A stretch of DNA of 64,000 bases from Halothiobacillus sp. (lineage in GTDB: Bacteria; Pseudomonadota; Gammaproteobacteria; Halothiobacillales; Halothiobacillaceae): positions 1-64,000 of the forward strand of contig JAGUXT010000042.1 in the NCBI GenBank assembly GCA_020061705.1, in the 5' to 3' direction. This document shows, piece after piece, positions 20,738 through 30,832 of this stretch; position 1 is the first letter of the stretch, and each line of letters opens with the position of its first letter. The notes below the pieces were generated by a model, which was not told where the DNA came from, searched no databases, and worked only from the letters and a program-made list of their open reading frames with translations. The translations under genes and the position numbers were made by a program.

Positions 20738-20803
20738 GTAGGTGCGAATTCATTCGCACGGATACCCTGTGATGTATGGATGTGCGAATGAATTCGCACC
20801 TAC
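20738..20803. repeat. REP-like inverted pair
   Basis: gtaggtgcgaattcattcgcac (20738-20759) and gtgcgaatgaattcgcacctac (20782-20803) in inverted orientation. Confidence 0.9.
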
Positions 20804-20810
20804 AAAGCGA

Positions 20811-22067
<1,257 letters not shown>

Positions 22068-22090
22068 TGTGGGTTCCTTTTGAATTTTTT

Positions 22091-22247
22091 TACTACAGAG
22101 GACACAGAGATGGAATACAAGCTTATGGATACTGATTGATAAACCCATGAACCCTACACGGCTGGCGGGCAACCACGGAAAAAGCGATAGGAAAGAAATC
22201 AAGCCCAATGGTTTTTATCTCTGTGCGCTCTGTGTCTTCTGTGGCTA
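22091..22247. repeat. Imperfect inverted repeat TACAGAGGACACAGAGA...TCTCTGTG..TCTTCTGTGGCTA
   Basis: Arms tactacagaggacacagaga and tatctctgtgcgctctgtgtcttctgtggcta; same family at 53256-53331. Confidence 0.7.
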
Positions 22248-22258
22248 CGCAATACGAT

Positions 22259-23044
22259 TTAATTCAAAACCCGCAGCATGGACGGGTGTGTCAGGCGAAT
22301 GCGCGGACTTATGCCGCCGGGGCGAGTCAGCCAGCCGCGCGCTTCGATGCGCTTGCCTTCGAGCGATTTCAGATTGAGGTCGCGGAAATAGGGTAGCAGG
22401 TCGTGGTCGATTTTGAGGGCAACGCCGCCTTCGAGATTGACCCACTGCGCATGTCGACTGCCGCCGACCCGCTCGACCCGGCCTTGCAGCAGGATGAAGC
22501 CCGTCACATCGTCGGGTAGATTGCGCGCATCGACGGGCGAGCGATAGGCGGCCAACGCCCAGATCCCACGCCCCGCTGAGCGCGCTGCGTTTTCAGCCTG
22601 GGCAAAGCAGTCTTGTCCCCACACATTCGGCGGAATAGCTACGCGGCTTGCCAAGCCCTGACTGAGCAGGTGCGCTTCGACACTCTCGCCATTGGCGAGA
22701 AAGACGTGGGCGAGGATGCGACCGTAGTGATCCTGGCCTTCTTCATCAAGGCGCAGCCCGACGCGATTGTCGCTCTGTCGCACCAGTTTTTGCAATTGCT
22801 GGTACGCCTCTTCAGCCAAAGCTTCGGCGGGGCGGCCTTGATGGCTCAGTTCCGGGGTATTGATGCCGATAATGCGCACGCGGCGGTCATCGGACAGGCG
22901 CAGGGTGTCGCCATCGCTTACGCTGACCACGTGCACCTGTTCGTCAATGCGATCTGCAGGGCAGTTGAGCGCGAATACGGGAAGGCTGCATAACAAAAGG
23001 GCACCCATAATGGATGCCCTTAGAGCCATGAACGCAGGTTGCAT
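22259..23044 (-). CDS. Thermonuclease (SNase) family protein, exported
   Basis: VSVSDGDTLRLSDDRRVRIIGINTPELSHQGRPAEALAEEAYQQLQKLV..DHYGRILAHVFL..LLSQGLA SNase pattern; signal peptide. Confidence 0.9.
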   Translation of the reverse strand: MQPAFMALRASIMGALLLCSLPVFALNCPADRIDEQVHVVSVSDGDTLRLSDDRRVRIIGINTPELSHQGRPAEALAEEAYQQLQKLVRQSDNRVGLRLDEEGQDHYGRILAHVFLANGESVEAHLLSQGLASRVAIPPNVWGQDCFAQAENAARSAGRGIWALAAYRSPVDARNLPDDVTGFILLQGRVERVGGSRHAQWVNLEGGVALKIDHDLLPYFRDLNLKSLEGKRIEARGWLTRPGGISPRIRLTHPSMLRVLN

Positions 23045-23286
23045 TAACGACCGAAGCGCTTGTTGAACTTGTCCACTTGCTTGGCGGTGTTGATGTTCTT
23101 TTGCTCACCGGTGAAGAAAGGGTGTGACTTGGAAGACACTTCAAGCTTGACCAGTGGGTATTCCTTGCCATCTTCCCAAACGATTTTTTCTTTGGCGGAA
23201 ATGGTGGAGCGGGTTAGGAAGCTGAAGCCGCTGGCCAGATCGGTGAATACGACGGGACGGTAGTTGGGATGAATATCGGGTTTCAT
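23044..23286 (-). CDS. rpmE2: 50S ribosomal protein L31 type B (cysteine-free)
   Basis: [63 protein letters not shown]; no Cys residues. Confidence 0.96.
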   Translation of the reverse strand: MKPDIHPNYRPVVFTDLASGFSFLTRSTISAKEKIVWEDGKEYPLVKLEVSSKSHPFFTGEQKNINTAKQVDKFNKRFGR

Positions 23287-23393
23287 GGTGCGTGCCTTAT
23301 AAGGTGTATCGACCGGTCACAATGACAGGACTGATAAGAAGGCGGGGATTATTCACGTCTTGCAGCAGCTTGGCAAGTTTTATGTGTTGCTTG

Positions 23394-23445
23394 GTAGGTG
23401 CGAATTCATTCGCACATGCTGTTGTGCGAATGAATTCGCACCTAC
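23394..23445. repeat. REP-like inverted pair
   Basis: gtaggtgcgaattcattcgcac (23394-23415) and gtgcgaatgaattcgcacctac (23424-23445). Confidence 0.9.
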
Positions 23446-23472
23446 AACAAGGAAATGCTTGATTTGCAGGGC

Positions 23473-24633
23473 TTAATCCTCAGGTAGGAAATGCTGCATC
23501 AAATCATTCAGATAACGCCAGCCATGCGGGCTGGCGGCAATGCGCTGAATACTCCAGTTGAGCAGGCCTTCTTTTTCGGCCTGCTGCATGGCGGTTTGGA
23601 TGCGGCTTAATGGGATGCCCGCGCGCTCCTGGAAAAGATAAGGTGCAAAGCCTTGTTTCAGGCGTAGAGCATTGAGCATGAATTCAAAGGCGGCGTCGCG
23701 CGGCTTGGGTTGCTCTTCGCTGTAGGCGACGGGTGTTCCGGCGTGTTGCTGGTAATCACGCGGGTTTTTGATGCGGGCACGGCGCAGGATGCGCTGTTCG
23801 GCGGGCAGAGTGATTTTGCCATGTGCGCCTGCTCCGACGCCCAAGTAGTCGCCATACTCCCAGTAGTTGAGGTTGTGTGCGCAGCGTTGCCCCGGTTTGG
23901 CGTAGGCGGAAACTTCGTATTGCGCATAGCCAGCAATGGCCAGCAGGGTTTGACCGGCTTCTTCGATGTCGGCGAGGTACTCGTCGTCGGGCAGGCTGGG
24001 TGGGTGGGTGTAGAACCAGGTGTTGGGTTCGAGGGTGAGTTGATAGTAGGAAATATGGGTGGGGGCGAGCGCAATGGCCTGGCGCATGTCGGCCTCGCCG
24101 TCGGCCACGCTTTGGCCGGGCAGTCCGTGCATCAAATCAAGATTGAAGTCGCCAAAGCCTGCGGCATGGGCGGCTTCGGCGGCGGCAATGGCTTCGCGTG
24201 CGCCGTGGATGCGGCCTAGGGCTTTAAGCTGGTTGTCGTTGAAGCTTTGCACGCCGATGGAAAGGCGGTTGATGCCCAACGCACGAAAGTCGCGAAATTT
24301 GCCAATTTCTACAGTCCCCGGATTGGCCTCCAGCGTGATTTCGATGTCGGGCAGCAGTTTGAGGCGTGCGCGCAGGCCGGAAAACAGACGATCCAGCGCT
24401 TCGGCGGAAAACAGGCTGGGCGTGCCTCCGCCAATGAAAATACTGGTGATGGCGCGTCCCCAGATGAGCGGCAAATCCTGTTCCAGGTCGCGCAGCATGG
24501 CATCCACGTACTCAAATTCGGGTAGCGTGCCGGGTGCTTCGTGCGAGTTGAAGTCGCAGTAGGGGCATTTGCGCACGCACCATGGGATGTGGATGTAGAG
24601 CGCGAGGGGGGGGAGAGCAGTGAAGTTGAACAT
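23473..24633 (-). CDS. hemW: Radical SAM family heme chaperone HemW
   Basis: LALYIHIPWCVRKCPYCDFNSHEAPG CxxxCxxC cluster; SIFIGGGTPSLFSAEALDRL; NLDLMHGLPGQS. Confidence 0.94.
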   Translation of the reverse strand: MFNFTALPPLALYIHIPWCVRKCPYCDFNSHEAPGTLPEFEYVDAMLRDLEQDLPLIWGRAITSIFIGGGTPSLFSAEALDRLFSGLRARLKLLPDIEITLEANPGTVEIGKFRDFRALGINRLSIGVQSFNDNQLKALGRIHGAREAIAAAEAAHAAGFGDFNLDLMHGLPGQSVADGEADMRQAIALAPTHISYYQLTLEPNTWFYTHPPSLPDDEYLADIEEAGQTLLAIAGYAQYEVSAYAKPGQRCAHNLNYWEYGDYLGVGAGAHGKITLPAEQRILRRARIKNPRDYQQHAGTPVAYSEEQPKPRDAAFEFMLNALRLKQGFAPYLFQERAGIPLSRIQTAMQQAEKEGLLNWSIQRIAASPHGWRYLNDLMQHFLPED

Positions 24634-25232
24634 CAGCCGCGCAGTTTCATTTGGGCAAGCAGGCTTTGCAAGGCTAGAGCACGGTGACTGATGGCGTTCT
24701 TGATGGCTTCCGGCAGTTCGGCGGCGCTGCATTGATGGCTTGGAACCCAAAAAATCGGGTCGTAACCAAAGCCGTGTTCACCCTGAGATGCGTTGAGGAT
24801 CATGCCTTCCCACGTGCCTTGGGCAATGATTGGGGTGGGGTCTTCGGCATGACGCAGGTAGGCCATGACGCATTGAAAGCGCGCCGTGCGTTGCTCAGCG
24901 GGTAATTCACCCAACGTGTCGAGCAGCTTGGAATTGTTGTCTGCGCTGCTTTTGTTGAGCCCGGCATAGCGTGCCGAGTAAATGCCCGGTGCGCCGTTCA
25001 GTGCGTCAACTTCGATACCGGAATCATCGGCCATGGCGGGCAGTCCGGTATGCCGGGCGGCATTGCGCGCCTTGATGATGGCATTTTCGATAAAGCTCAA
25101 GCCGGTTTCCTCGGCCTCAGGCACGGCAAAATCGGACTGCGGGCGAATGTGCAGACCAAGACCGGTGAGTAGGCTATTGAATTCGATAACTTTACCGGCA
25201 TTGCCGGTGGCGAGGATGATGGTGTGGCTCAT
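24633..25232 (-). CDS. rdgB: XTP/dITP diphosphatase (RdgB/HAM1)
   Basis: IILATGNAGKVIEFNSLL, ENAIIKARNAARHTGLPAMADDSGIEVDALNGAPGIYSARYAG. Confidence 0.96.
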   Translation of the reverse strand: MSHTIILATGNAGKVIEFNSLLTGLGLHIRPQSDFAVPEAEETGLSFIENAIIKARNAARHTGLPAMADDSGIEVDALNGAPGIYSARYAGLNKSSADNNSKLLDTLGELPAEQRTARFQCVMAYLRHAEDPTPIIAQGTWEGMILNASQGEHGFGYDPIFWVPSHQCSAAELPEAIKNAISHRALALQSLLAQMKLRG

Positions 25233-25339
25233 GCGCTGGCGTGATGCTGAATTGAAGGGGCGTATTGTAGCGAACTTGGCTGGCGCTGGGTGCGATTGTT
25301 AAAGGTGCTGGATTGATAACCTGTTGAATGATGAATCCT

Positions 25340-25436
25340 TATTCGGTAGAATGCGCGACCTTGTTTGTTCAGTACACGCCTCTTGGGTGTGCTGGCTGTT
25401 AAAAACCCGCCCAAAAAAGCTTAGAGATGTCGTGAC
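25340..25436 (+). promoter_or_regulatory. Putative promoter and structured 5' leader of rpmJ
   Basis: -10-like TAGAAT then GCGCGACCTT; hairpin acac(g)cc-TCTT-gggtgt at 25374-25390; same elements at window start upstream of rplM. Confidence 0.4.
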
Positions 25437-25562
25437 ATGAAAATTCTGTCTTCCCTCAAATCCGCAAAGACCCGTCACAAAGACTGCCAAATCGTGCGTC
25501 GTCGCGGCAAGGTGTATGTGATTTGCAAGAGCAACCCGCGCTTCAAGGCGCGTCAGCGTTAA
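25437..25562 (+). CDS. rpmJ: 50S ribosomal protein L36 type B
   Basis: 41 codons: [41 protein letters not shown], YkgO-like; below the cutoff of the supplied ORF list. Confidence 0.96.
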   Translation: MKILSSLKSAKTRHKDCQIVRRRGKVYVICKSNPRFKARQR

Positions 25563-25622
25563 TTGTAGTTATTTGTAAGCAGGGGAGTGCTGTTTTAGCC
25601 TCATCTGATCTGAAACGCACAG

Positions 25623-25660
25623 AAAAACCCGCTGAAGACAAAATCTTCAGCGGGTTTTTT
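25623..25660 (+). terminator. Rho-independent terminator after rpmJ
   Basis: AACCCGCTGAAGA-CAAAA-TCTTCAGCGGGTTTTTT. Confidence 0.9.
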
Positions 25661-25722
25661 GTTGCTCGTCTTCTGAGTGAATGCGCGGCGGGCGCTCTGC
25701 ACCCACTTCCCTTGAGCCCGTT

Positions 25723-26646
25723 TTAGCTTGAAGACAGGGGCGTGACCAGAATTTCACTAACCATGCAGTGCGTTTCGCCGGGCGCAAGCTCAACCTTGTC
25801 GTCGGCGGCATTGGTGGTTTCAATGCACAGCATCCGGGCATATTCATCGGCGCGCATGTCTGGGAAGCCACCGGCCTTTTCGTTCCACGGGTTCCAGACG
25901 ACAGTGGAGCGACTGCCGTCTTTCCGTACATGGATGCGGCGTTGCAATGCAGCATCTTCCACGATGACTTCGGATTCGGTGTCGAGGTACACGCGATCCG
26001 TTTCACCGTTGAGGCGTAAAACGACATCGCCTTGAACATCGCGCAACATGTCACGCGTTTTGTCGAGGAAAGCGGTGTCGGCCAGGCCGGTGATGGCAAC
26101 CTCGGCAATATCACCGACGTGCAAATAGGTATGCAGCGCCTGGGTGATGGTGCAGGTTTCGCTGCCGCGATGCTCGGTCATCAGGGTCATTTTCAGGCTG
26201 TCGGCAAGACGCACTTCAAGGCTGAGACGGAAATCATGTGGCCAATACTTGGCGCTGGTTTCGCTCGGCAGAAGCTCCAGGGTGAGGGTGACCGAGTCTT
26301 CGTCCGCCTTGGACGCGGCCACCTGCCAGTTCAGATTGCGCGCAAAGCCATGTGCGGGCTGGCCTTCCGCGCCTGCGCCGAACCATGGCCAGCAGACAGG
26401 GACGCCGCCACGCAGGCTTTTGCCGGGAACAGCCTTGGCTTCTTCGCCGACCCAGATAATGGGCGGCTGCTCGCCAACTTGATAGTGGATGATTTGCGCG
26501 CCTTGCAGCATTACACGGGCTTCGGCATGTGCGGTGCGCAGGATGGCGACAGGAAGATCAGCTTCGCCCTGGATAAAACTCAGTGCCGCGCCGTGGGCTT
26601 GGGTCAGGCCGAAGTCGGCATTAAGTTGGGCAATGTCGTTGCTCAT
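25723..26646 (-). CDS. D-hexose-6-phosphate mutarotase (YeaD-like)
   Basis: ILRTAHAEARVMLQGAQIIHYQ, GGVPVCWPWFGAG..PAHGFARNLNW, VWNPWNEKAGGFPDMRADEYARMLCIETTNA. Confidence 0.93.
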   Translation of the reverse strand: MSNDIAQLNADFGLTQAHGAALSFIQGEADLPVAILRTAHAEARVMLQGAQIIHYQVGEQPPIIWVGEEAKAVPGKSLRGGVPVCWPWFGAGAEGQPAHGFARNLNWQVAASKADEDSVTLTLELLPSETSAKYWPHDFRLSLEVRLADSLKMTLMTEHRGSETCTITQALHTYLHVGDIAEVAITGLADTAFLDKTRDMLRDVQGDVVLRLNGETDRVYLDTESEVIVEDAALQRRIHVRKDGSRSTVVWNPWNEKAGGFPDMRADEYARMLCIETTNAADDKVELAPGETHCMVSEILVTPLSSS

Positions 26647-26661
26647 GAGTGAATCCTGAAT

Positions 26662-26970
26662 TTAGGTGCGGATGATGGAGTTCTCGCCACTGCCAAAGGG
26701 ATTGGGTGTGCTTGCATCAGGTGCATCATCGTTGAGGTAGACCTTTTCGCCAACGTGGTAGAGGAATTGGTATTCACGCCCAGGCTCAAGCTCGATTTCC
26801 AGGCTCCAGGAGCCATCTTTTTTCTTTTTCATAGGTAACGTATCGTCCTCCCAATCGTTGAAATCGCCGATCAGGCAAACGCACTCACTGTCCTTCGCTG
26901 CATCGGCGGCAAGGGTGAAGGTGGCTTTGCAAACGGGGCGGGTTTTGAGGTGCTTTTTAACCAGGCTCAT
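26662..26970 (-). CDS. Isoamylase early-set / glycogen-binding (CBM48-like) domain protein
   Basis: VCLIGDFNDWEDDTLPMKKKKDGSWSLEIELEPGREYQFLYHV. Confidence 0.88.
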   Translation of the reverse strand: MSLVKKHLKTRPVCKATFTLAADAAKDSECVCLIGDFNDWEDDTLPMKKKKDGSWSLEIELEPGREYQFLYHVGEKVYLNDDAPDASTPNPFGSGENSIIRT

Positions 26971-27084
26971 GGTCGTTCTCCATTGTTTTGTTTGAATGCT
27001 ATTCGAATATAGGCGCTTAAGACGATTTTTGCCCCAATCGACGCTTATGGCAACCTAACCGCACACAGGTTACAAGATGATGAA

Positions 27085-27252
27085 CTAGCAGCCTGTCGGG
27101 CTTCAGCGGCTGAAGCGAAAAAGTCGCCGACCGAGGGCAGATTTCGACGATTTTTTTGGCAATAGCAGGGACTGTTGGCTAAAAAATCGGTGAAATATGG
27201 ACCGATCAACGGCTTTTGCAGCTAGTTCGCCTCAGTCCCGACAGGCTGCTAG
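27085..27252. mobile_element. MITE-like element with 16-bp perfect terminal inverted repeats
   Basis: ctagcagcctgtcggg (27085-27100) and cccgacaggctgctag (27237-27252); 168 bp, no ORF. Confidence 0.75.
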
Positions 27253-27255
27253 CGG

Positions 27256-27483
27256 TTAACCGCCGGTCACCGGTGGAAAAAAGGCAACTTCATCCCCATC
27301 GTTCACGGCATGATCGCGCCCGACGTAGTCGTGATTGATGGCGACGAGAACGTTGGCGGGCATGGCAAAATCAGCGACCGCTGACCAAACATCGCTTGCG
27401 GTGCGCAAGTTCTCGGCAGGAATGTTGCGTTCCGCTGCACCGATGCGCTCACGCAGGCTGGCAAAAAATTTCACTTGAATCAT
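27256..27483 (-). CDS. moaD: MoaD/ThiS family sulfur-carrier protein
   Basis: MIQVKFFASLRERIG..AINHDYVGRDHAVNDGDEVAFFPPVTGG with terminal Gly-Gly. Confidence 0.9.
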   Translation of the reverse strand: MIQVKFFASLRERIGAAERNIPAENLRTASDVWSAVADFAMPANVLVAINHDYVGRDHAVNDGDEVAFFPPVTGG

Positions 27484-27528
27484 GGTGGGTTTGCATTTGT
27501 AGGGTGTGAGTGTGGCTATCATGGCCGC

Positions 27529-28614
27529 ATGAATCATTCTCTTGCAAGTATATTGGCGCCGACATCACATGACGATGGCTTTGCGGCGCGTCTATTGCGC
27601 TGGTGGCATGAACATGGTCGGCATGATTTGCCTTGGCAAAGATTTGGGCAAGTGAGGGATGAGGATGCCGAAGCGCGCGTATGGCAGGTATGGGTGTCTG
27701 AGGTCATGCTGCAGCAAACGCAAGTGGTCACGGTGATTCCGTATTATTGGCGATTTATGCAGCGCTTTCCTGATTTGGCAAGTTTTGCAACGGCGCATGA
27801 GGATGAGGTGTTGGCGCATTGGGCGGGCTTGGGCTATTACCGCCGTGCGCGTTTGTTGCATGCGGCGGCAAAACAGGTGCTTGAACAGCATGACGGTGTT
27901 TTTCCACGCGATTTTGCTGCGGTTTTGGCGCTTCCCGGTCTAGGTCGTTCAACGGCAGGTGCCGTGCTGGCGCAGGCGTTCGATCTGCCGCATCCGATCT
28001 TAGATGGCAATGTGAAGCGCGTTTTGGCGCGGTTTTATGGGTTGACGGGGTGGCCGGGTGAGGCGGCGGTGGAGCGTGAGCTTTGGCGTTATGCCTCCGC
28101 GCTCACGCCGAGCCAGCGCGTGGGGGATTACACGCAGGCGATTATGGATTTGGGCGCGACGCTATGTACGTCACGCAACCCGGCGTGCGTGCGTTGCCCT
28201 CTGGCGGATGCGTGCGTTGCCAAGCAGAGCGGGCGCGTGAGTGAGTTGCCCACGCCGCGTCCGCGCAAGGTTTTGCCGGTGCGTCAGATCGTAATGTGGC
28301 TGGTTGAGGGCGAGGATGGGGTGTTGCTGCAACGCCGCCCACCTGTGGGCGTGTGGCCCGGCTTGTATAGTTTGCCGGAGACGGAGGTGGGCGTGGAGTT
28401 GGATGGCGTGCAGCCGGGTGAATGTCTGTCGGTGATGCGCCATACCTTCAGTCATTATCATTTGGATATTTTCCCACGCCGCGCACGCAGAAATAACGCT
28501 GCTGCCTCGGTCATGGATGATGGGCGTTCGCTCTGGTATAAACCCAATCAATCGGCCAGTGTGGGACTTCCCGCGCCGGTCAGTCGCTTAATCGAATTGT
28601 ATTTCAAGGAGTAA
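27529..28614 (+). CDS. mutY: A/G-specific adenine glycosylase MutY
   Basis: [46 protein letters not shown] Hh[18 protein letters not shown] Fe-S motif. Confidence 0.96.
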   Translation: MNHSLASILAPTSHDDGFAARLLRWWHEHGRHDLPWQRFGQVRDEDAEARVWQVWVSEVMLQQTQVVTVIPYYWRFMQRFPDLASFATAHEDEVLAHWAGLGYYRRARLLHAAAKQVLEQHDGVFPRDFAAVLALPGLGRSTAGAVLAQAFDLPHPILDGNVKRVLARFYGLTGWPGEAAVERELWRYASALTPSQRVGDYTQAIMDLGATLCTSRNPACVRCPLADACVAKQSGRVSELPTPRPRKVLPVRQIVMWLVEGEDGVLLQRRPPVGVWPGLYSLPETEVGVELDGVQPGECLSVMRHTFSHYHLDIFPRRARRNNAAASVMDDGRSLWYKPNQSASVGLPAPVSRLIELYFKE

Positions 28615-28618
28615 CACG

Positions 28619-28891
28619 ATGAGTCGTATGGTGCATTGCAGTCGTTTGAAGAAGGAAGCCGAAGGGCTTGATCGTGCGCCTTATTTTGGCGAATTGGGTC
28701 AGCGCATTTTGGATAACGTGAGCAAGCAGGCATGGCAGGAGTGGCTCAAGCATCAAACCATGCTGATTAATGAGTATCGCCTAACTCCTGTCGACCCCAA
28801 GGCGCGCAAGTTTCTGGAGCAGGAGATGGAAAAGTTTTTCTTCGGCGAAGGTTCGTCCGCACCCGAAGGATTTGTACCGCCTTCCTCCTAG
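28619..28891 (+). CDS. yggX: Oxidative damage protection / Fe(2+)-trafficking protein YggX
   Basis: [55 protein letters not shown]; after mutY as usual. Confidence 0.96.
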   Translation: MSRMVHCSRLKKEAEGLDRAPYFGELGQRILDNVSKQAWQEWLKHQTMLINEYRLTPVDPKARKFLEQEMEKFFFGEGSSAPEGFVPPSS

Positions 28892-29011
28892 TCGGCCAAG
28901 GTTGGCTTGATATTCGCCCTTCGTTATCGGCGTTTATTTAGAACAAGGGCGTTAAAAAAGATAGGGCATTCTTTTTCAAACGTTCTGTTTGCGCGTTGGT
29001 CACCAGGGTGC

Positions 29012-29785
29012 TCATGACGCAACTTTCGCAGTTTTACTGGGCGGCGCTATGCTGGTTACGCGATTGCGCCCCTCTTGCTTGGCTTGATAGAGGGCTTTAT
29101 CGGCGCGGGTGAACACTGAAGAAAATGACTCATTCTCCAAGCGCAGGCTGACTCCAAAGCTAATCGTAATTGGCACAAAGCCGGCACTGGAAAAAAAAGG
29201 AGCGGCATTCACGGCGTGACGGATGTTTTCCGCACGTTGGTGGAGCTCTTCTAGTGGCATGTATGGAGCCACAATGGCGAACTCTTCACCACCAAACCGT
29301 GCAAAAACCATGTCCGGCAATAAATGGTCATTTATGCGTTCCGCAATCCCTTTAAGCACGGCATCACCGGCGGGATGGCCGTATTGATCATTGACCTGCT
29401 TGAAGTAGTCGATGTCAAACAGAATCAGGCCAAACGCGGCGTAGGTAATTTCTTCGTCAATATAGCGGGTGATTGCGCCTTTATTGAAAATGCCGGTCAA
29501 GTCATCGTGAGAGGCTTGATATTCTAGCTGTGCGCTCAGGGCGGTCAATTCGCGGTTGAGGCGGTTAAGTATTTCTTCCTTGCGGTCGCTTATTTTAATC
29601 AGGCGTTGTACTTCGCGGAAGAGGCGTTGATAGCCTGTGGTCATTACCCTTAATTCAGCGCGCAACATTTCTGGCGAGGTTGTTTCGTCGGCCAAGACCA
29701 AAAGCGAGCGCTCCAGTAGAGCTTCTTCAATGTCAAAAATGGTGAAATCCTCCCGCTGAATATCGTCGTTGTACGAATATTCCAT
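29012..29785 (-). CDS. siaD: GGDEF diguanylate cyclase, SiaD-like
   Basis: Active-site RFGGEEFAIV; DDLTGIFNKGAI; operonic with SiaABC-like genes. Confidence 0.85.
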   Translation of the reverse strand: MEYSYNDDIQREDFTIFDIEEALLERSLLVLADETTSPEMLRAELRVMTTGYQRLFREVQRLIKISDRKEEILNRLNRELTALSAQLEYQASHDDLTGIFNKGAITRYIDEEITYAAFGLILFDIDYFKQVNDQYGHPAGDAVLKGIAERINDHLLPDMVFARFGGEEFAIVAPYMPLEELHQRAENIRHAVNAAPFFSSAGFVPITISFGVSLRLENESFSSVFTRADKALYQAKQEGRNRVTSIAPPSKTAKVAS

Positions 29786-29815
29786 AAATTATGCTCAATT
29801 AAGGGGGCTTTACAT

Positions 29816-30202
29816 CTAGGATTCAAAGCTTTCGGGAATGTAATTAATTGCGGGAAAATCTTCATGCAGGTCTTCGCCAAACTCAAGAATGGTGTCGTCA
29901 TCCTCGTCATGGCGCCAATGCAGATTGATGGTGTTGTTTGCCGCAGCGGTGTTGAGCATGTCGAAAATATTGAACAATACCTTGGTGCTGCTGCTGTTGA
30001 AGTAAGTGAGTTCAATGATGACTTCAATGGTTTGGTCTTGGCTTTGCTCCAAATATTCGCGCAGCGCTTCGGTGATGGGGCCAAAGAATGCGGCGGCATT
30101 CTCCGGGTAGGATTCGCCACGCAGCACTAGTTGGTGTTCATTAAAACGAAAGTCCACCTCAGGTGAGGTGTTTGTGGCATCAATATACAAATCTTGCATC
30201 AA
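29816..30202 (-). CDS. siaC: SiaC-family regulatory phosphoprotein (DUF1987)
   Basis: LYIDATNTSPEVDFRF..LVLRGESYPENAAAFFGPI..IELTYFNSSSTKVLFNIFDML. Confidence 0.85.
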   Translation of the reverse strand: MMQDLYIDATNTSPEVDFRFNEHQLVLRGESYPENAAAFFGPITEALREYLEQSQDQTIEVIIELTYFNSSSTKVLFNIFDMLNTAAANNTINLHWRHDEDDDTILEFGEDLHEDFPAINYIPESFES

Positions 30203-30215
30203 AATATCTCCGCAA

Positions 30216-30773
30216 TCAGATGACGGCTTTAAGGTAGAAGCCTACTTTTTCAGCAGGGAGTTCGTGTTCAATAAAACAAAATTCAATCGGCTCGCTGGCA
30301 TCGCGCGCTACGGTGAGAAAGCCTAGCCCCGCGCCCTTACTGAGTTCATCTTCATCATCGTGTTCGTCGTTGCGTAACTGTTGTTTGTAGGCTTGTTTGA
30401 TTTCTTCCGGCGACATGGCACGTATGGCTTCCAGTTTGGCGCGTACACGCTCCAAGTGCGCTCGGTCGATGTGATTGCCACAAATAATGTAAAAACGCTC
30501 GCCAACCTGACCAATGGCAACGCCCCCCTGGGAGTATTGTTGGCGCCCCTCCGCTCGGTCGGCATCGGCACCGTAGTTGAGAATGTTTTGTGCCATTTCT
30601 ACAAAGGTGGAAAACACCTTGCGGGTAATCGCGCCTTTGGTTCCCTGGGCCTCAAGACGGTGGCGCAAGGTGTCACCCATCGCGCCAATGACGTTTTGCG
30701 ACATGTAGCCGCTGTAATAGAACAGCACGCCCTCGCGCAGTGTGGTGGTGTTGAATGCTTGAAAAATGTCCAT
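30216..30773 (-). CDS. siaB: SiaB-family protein kinase
   Basis: VLFYYSGYMSQNVIGAMGDTLRHRL..STFVEMAQNILNYG; between siaC-like and PP2C gene. Confidence 0.85.
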   Translation of the reverse strand: MDIFQAFNTTTLREGVLFYYSGYMSQNVIGAMGDTLRHRLEAQGTKGAITRKVFSTFVEMAQNILNYGADADRAEGRQQYSQGGVAIGQVGERFYIICGNHIDRAHLERVRAKLEAIRAMSPEEIKQAYKQQLRNDEHDDEDELSKGAGLGFLTVARDASEPIEFCFIEHELPAEKVGFYLKAVI

Positions 30774-30832
30774 GTAAAGCTCCTTGTTGCCTTCCCGAAT
30801 TTACAGAATATTTGGGTTAAGCACAGTCAAGA

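Noticed and set aside
19807-20772. 321-aa plus-strand ORF opposite the exonuclease
   Set aside because: Mirror frame of the 5'-3' exonuclease gene, which has intact catalytic motifs
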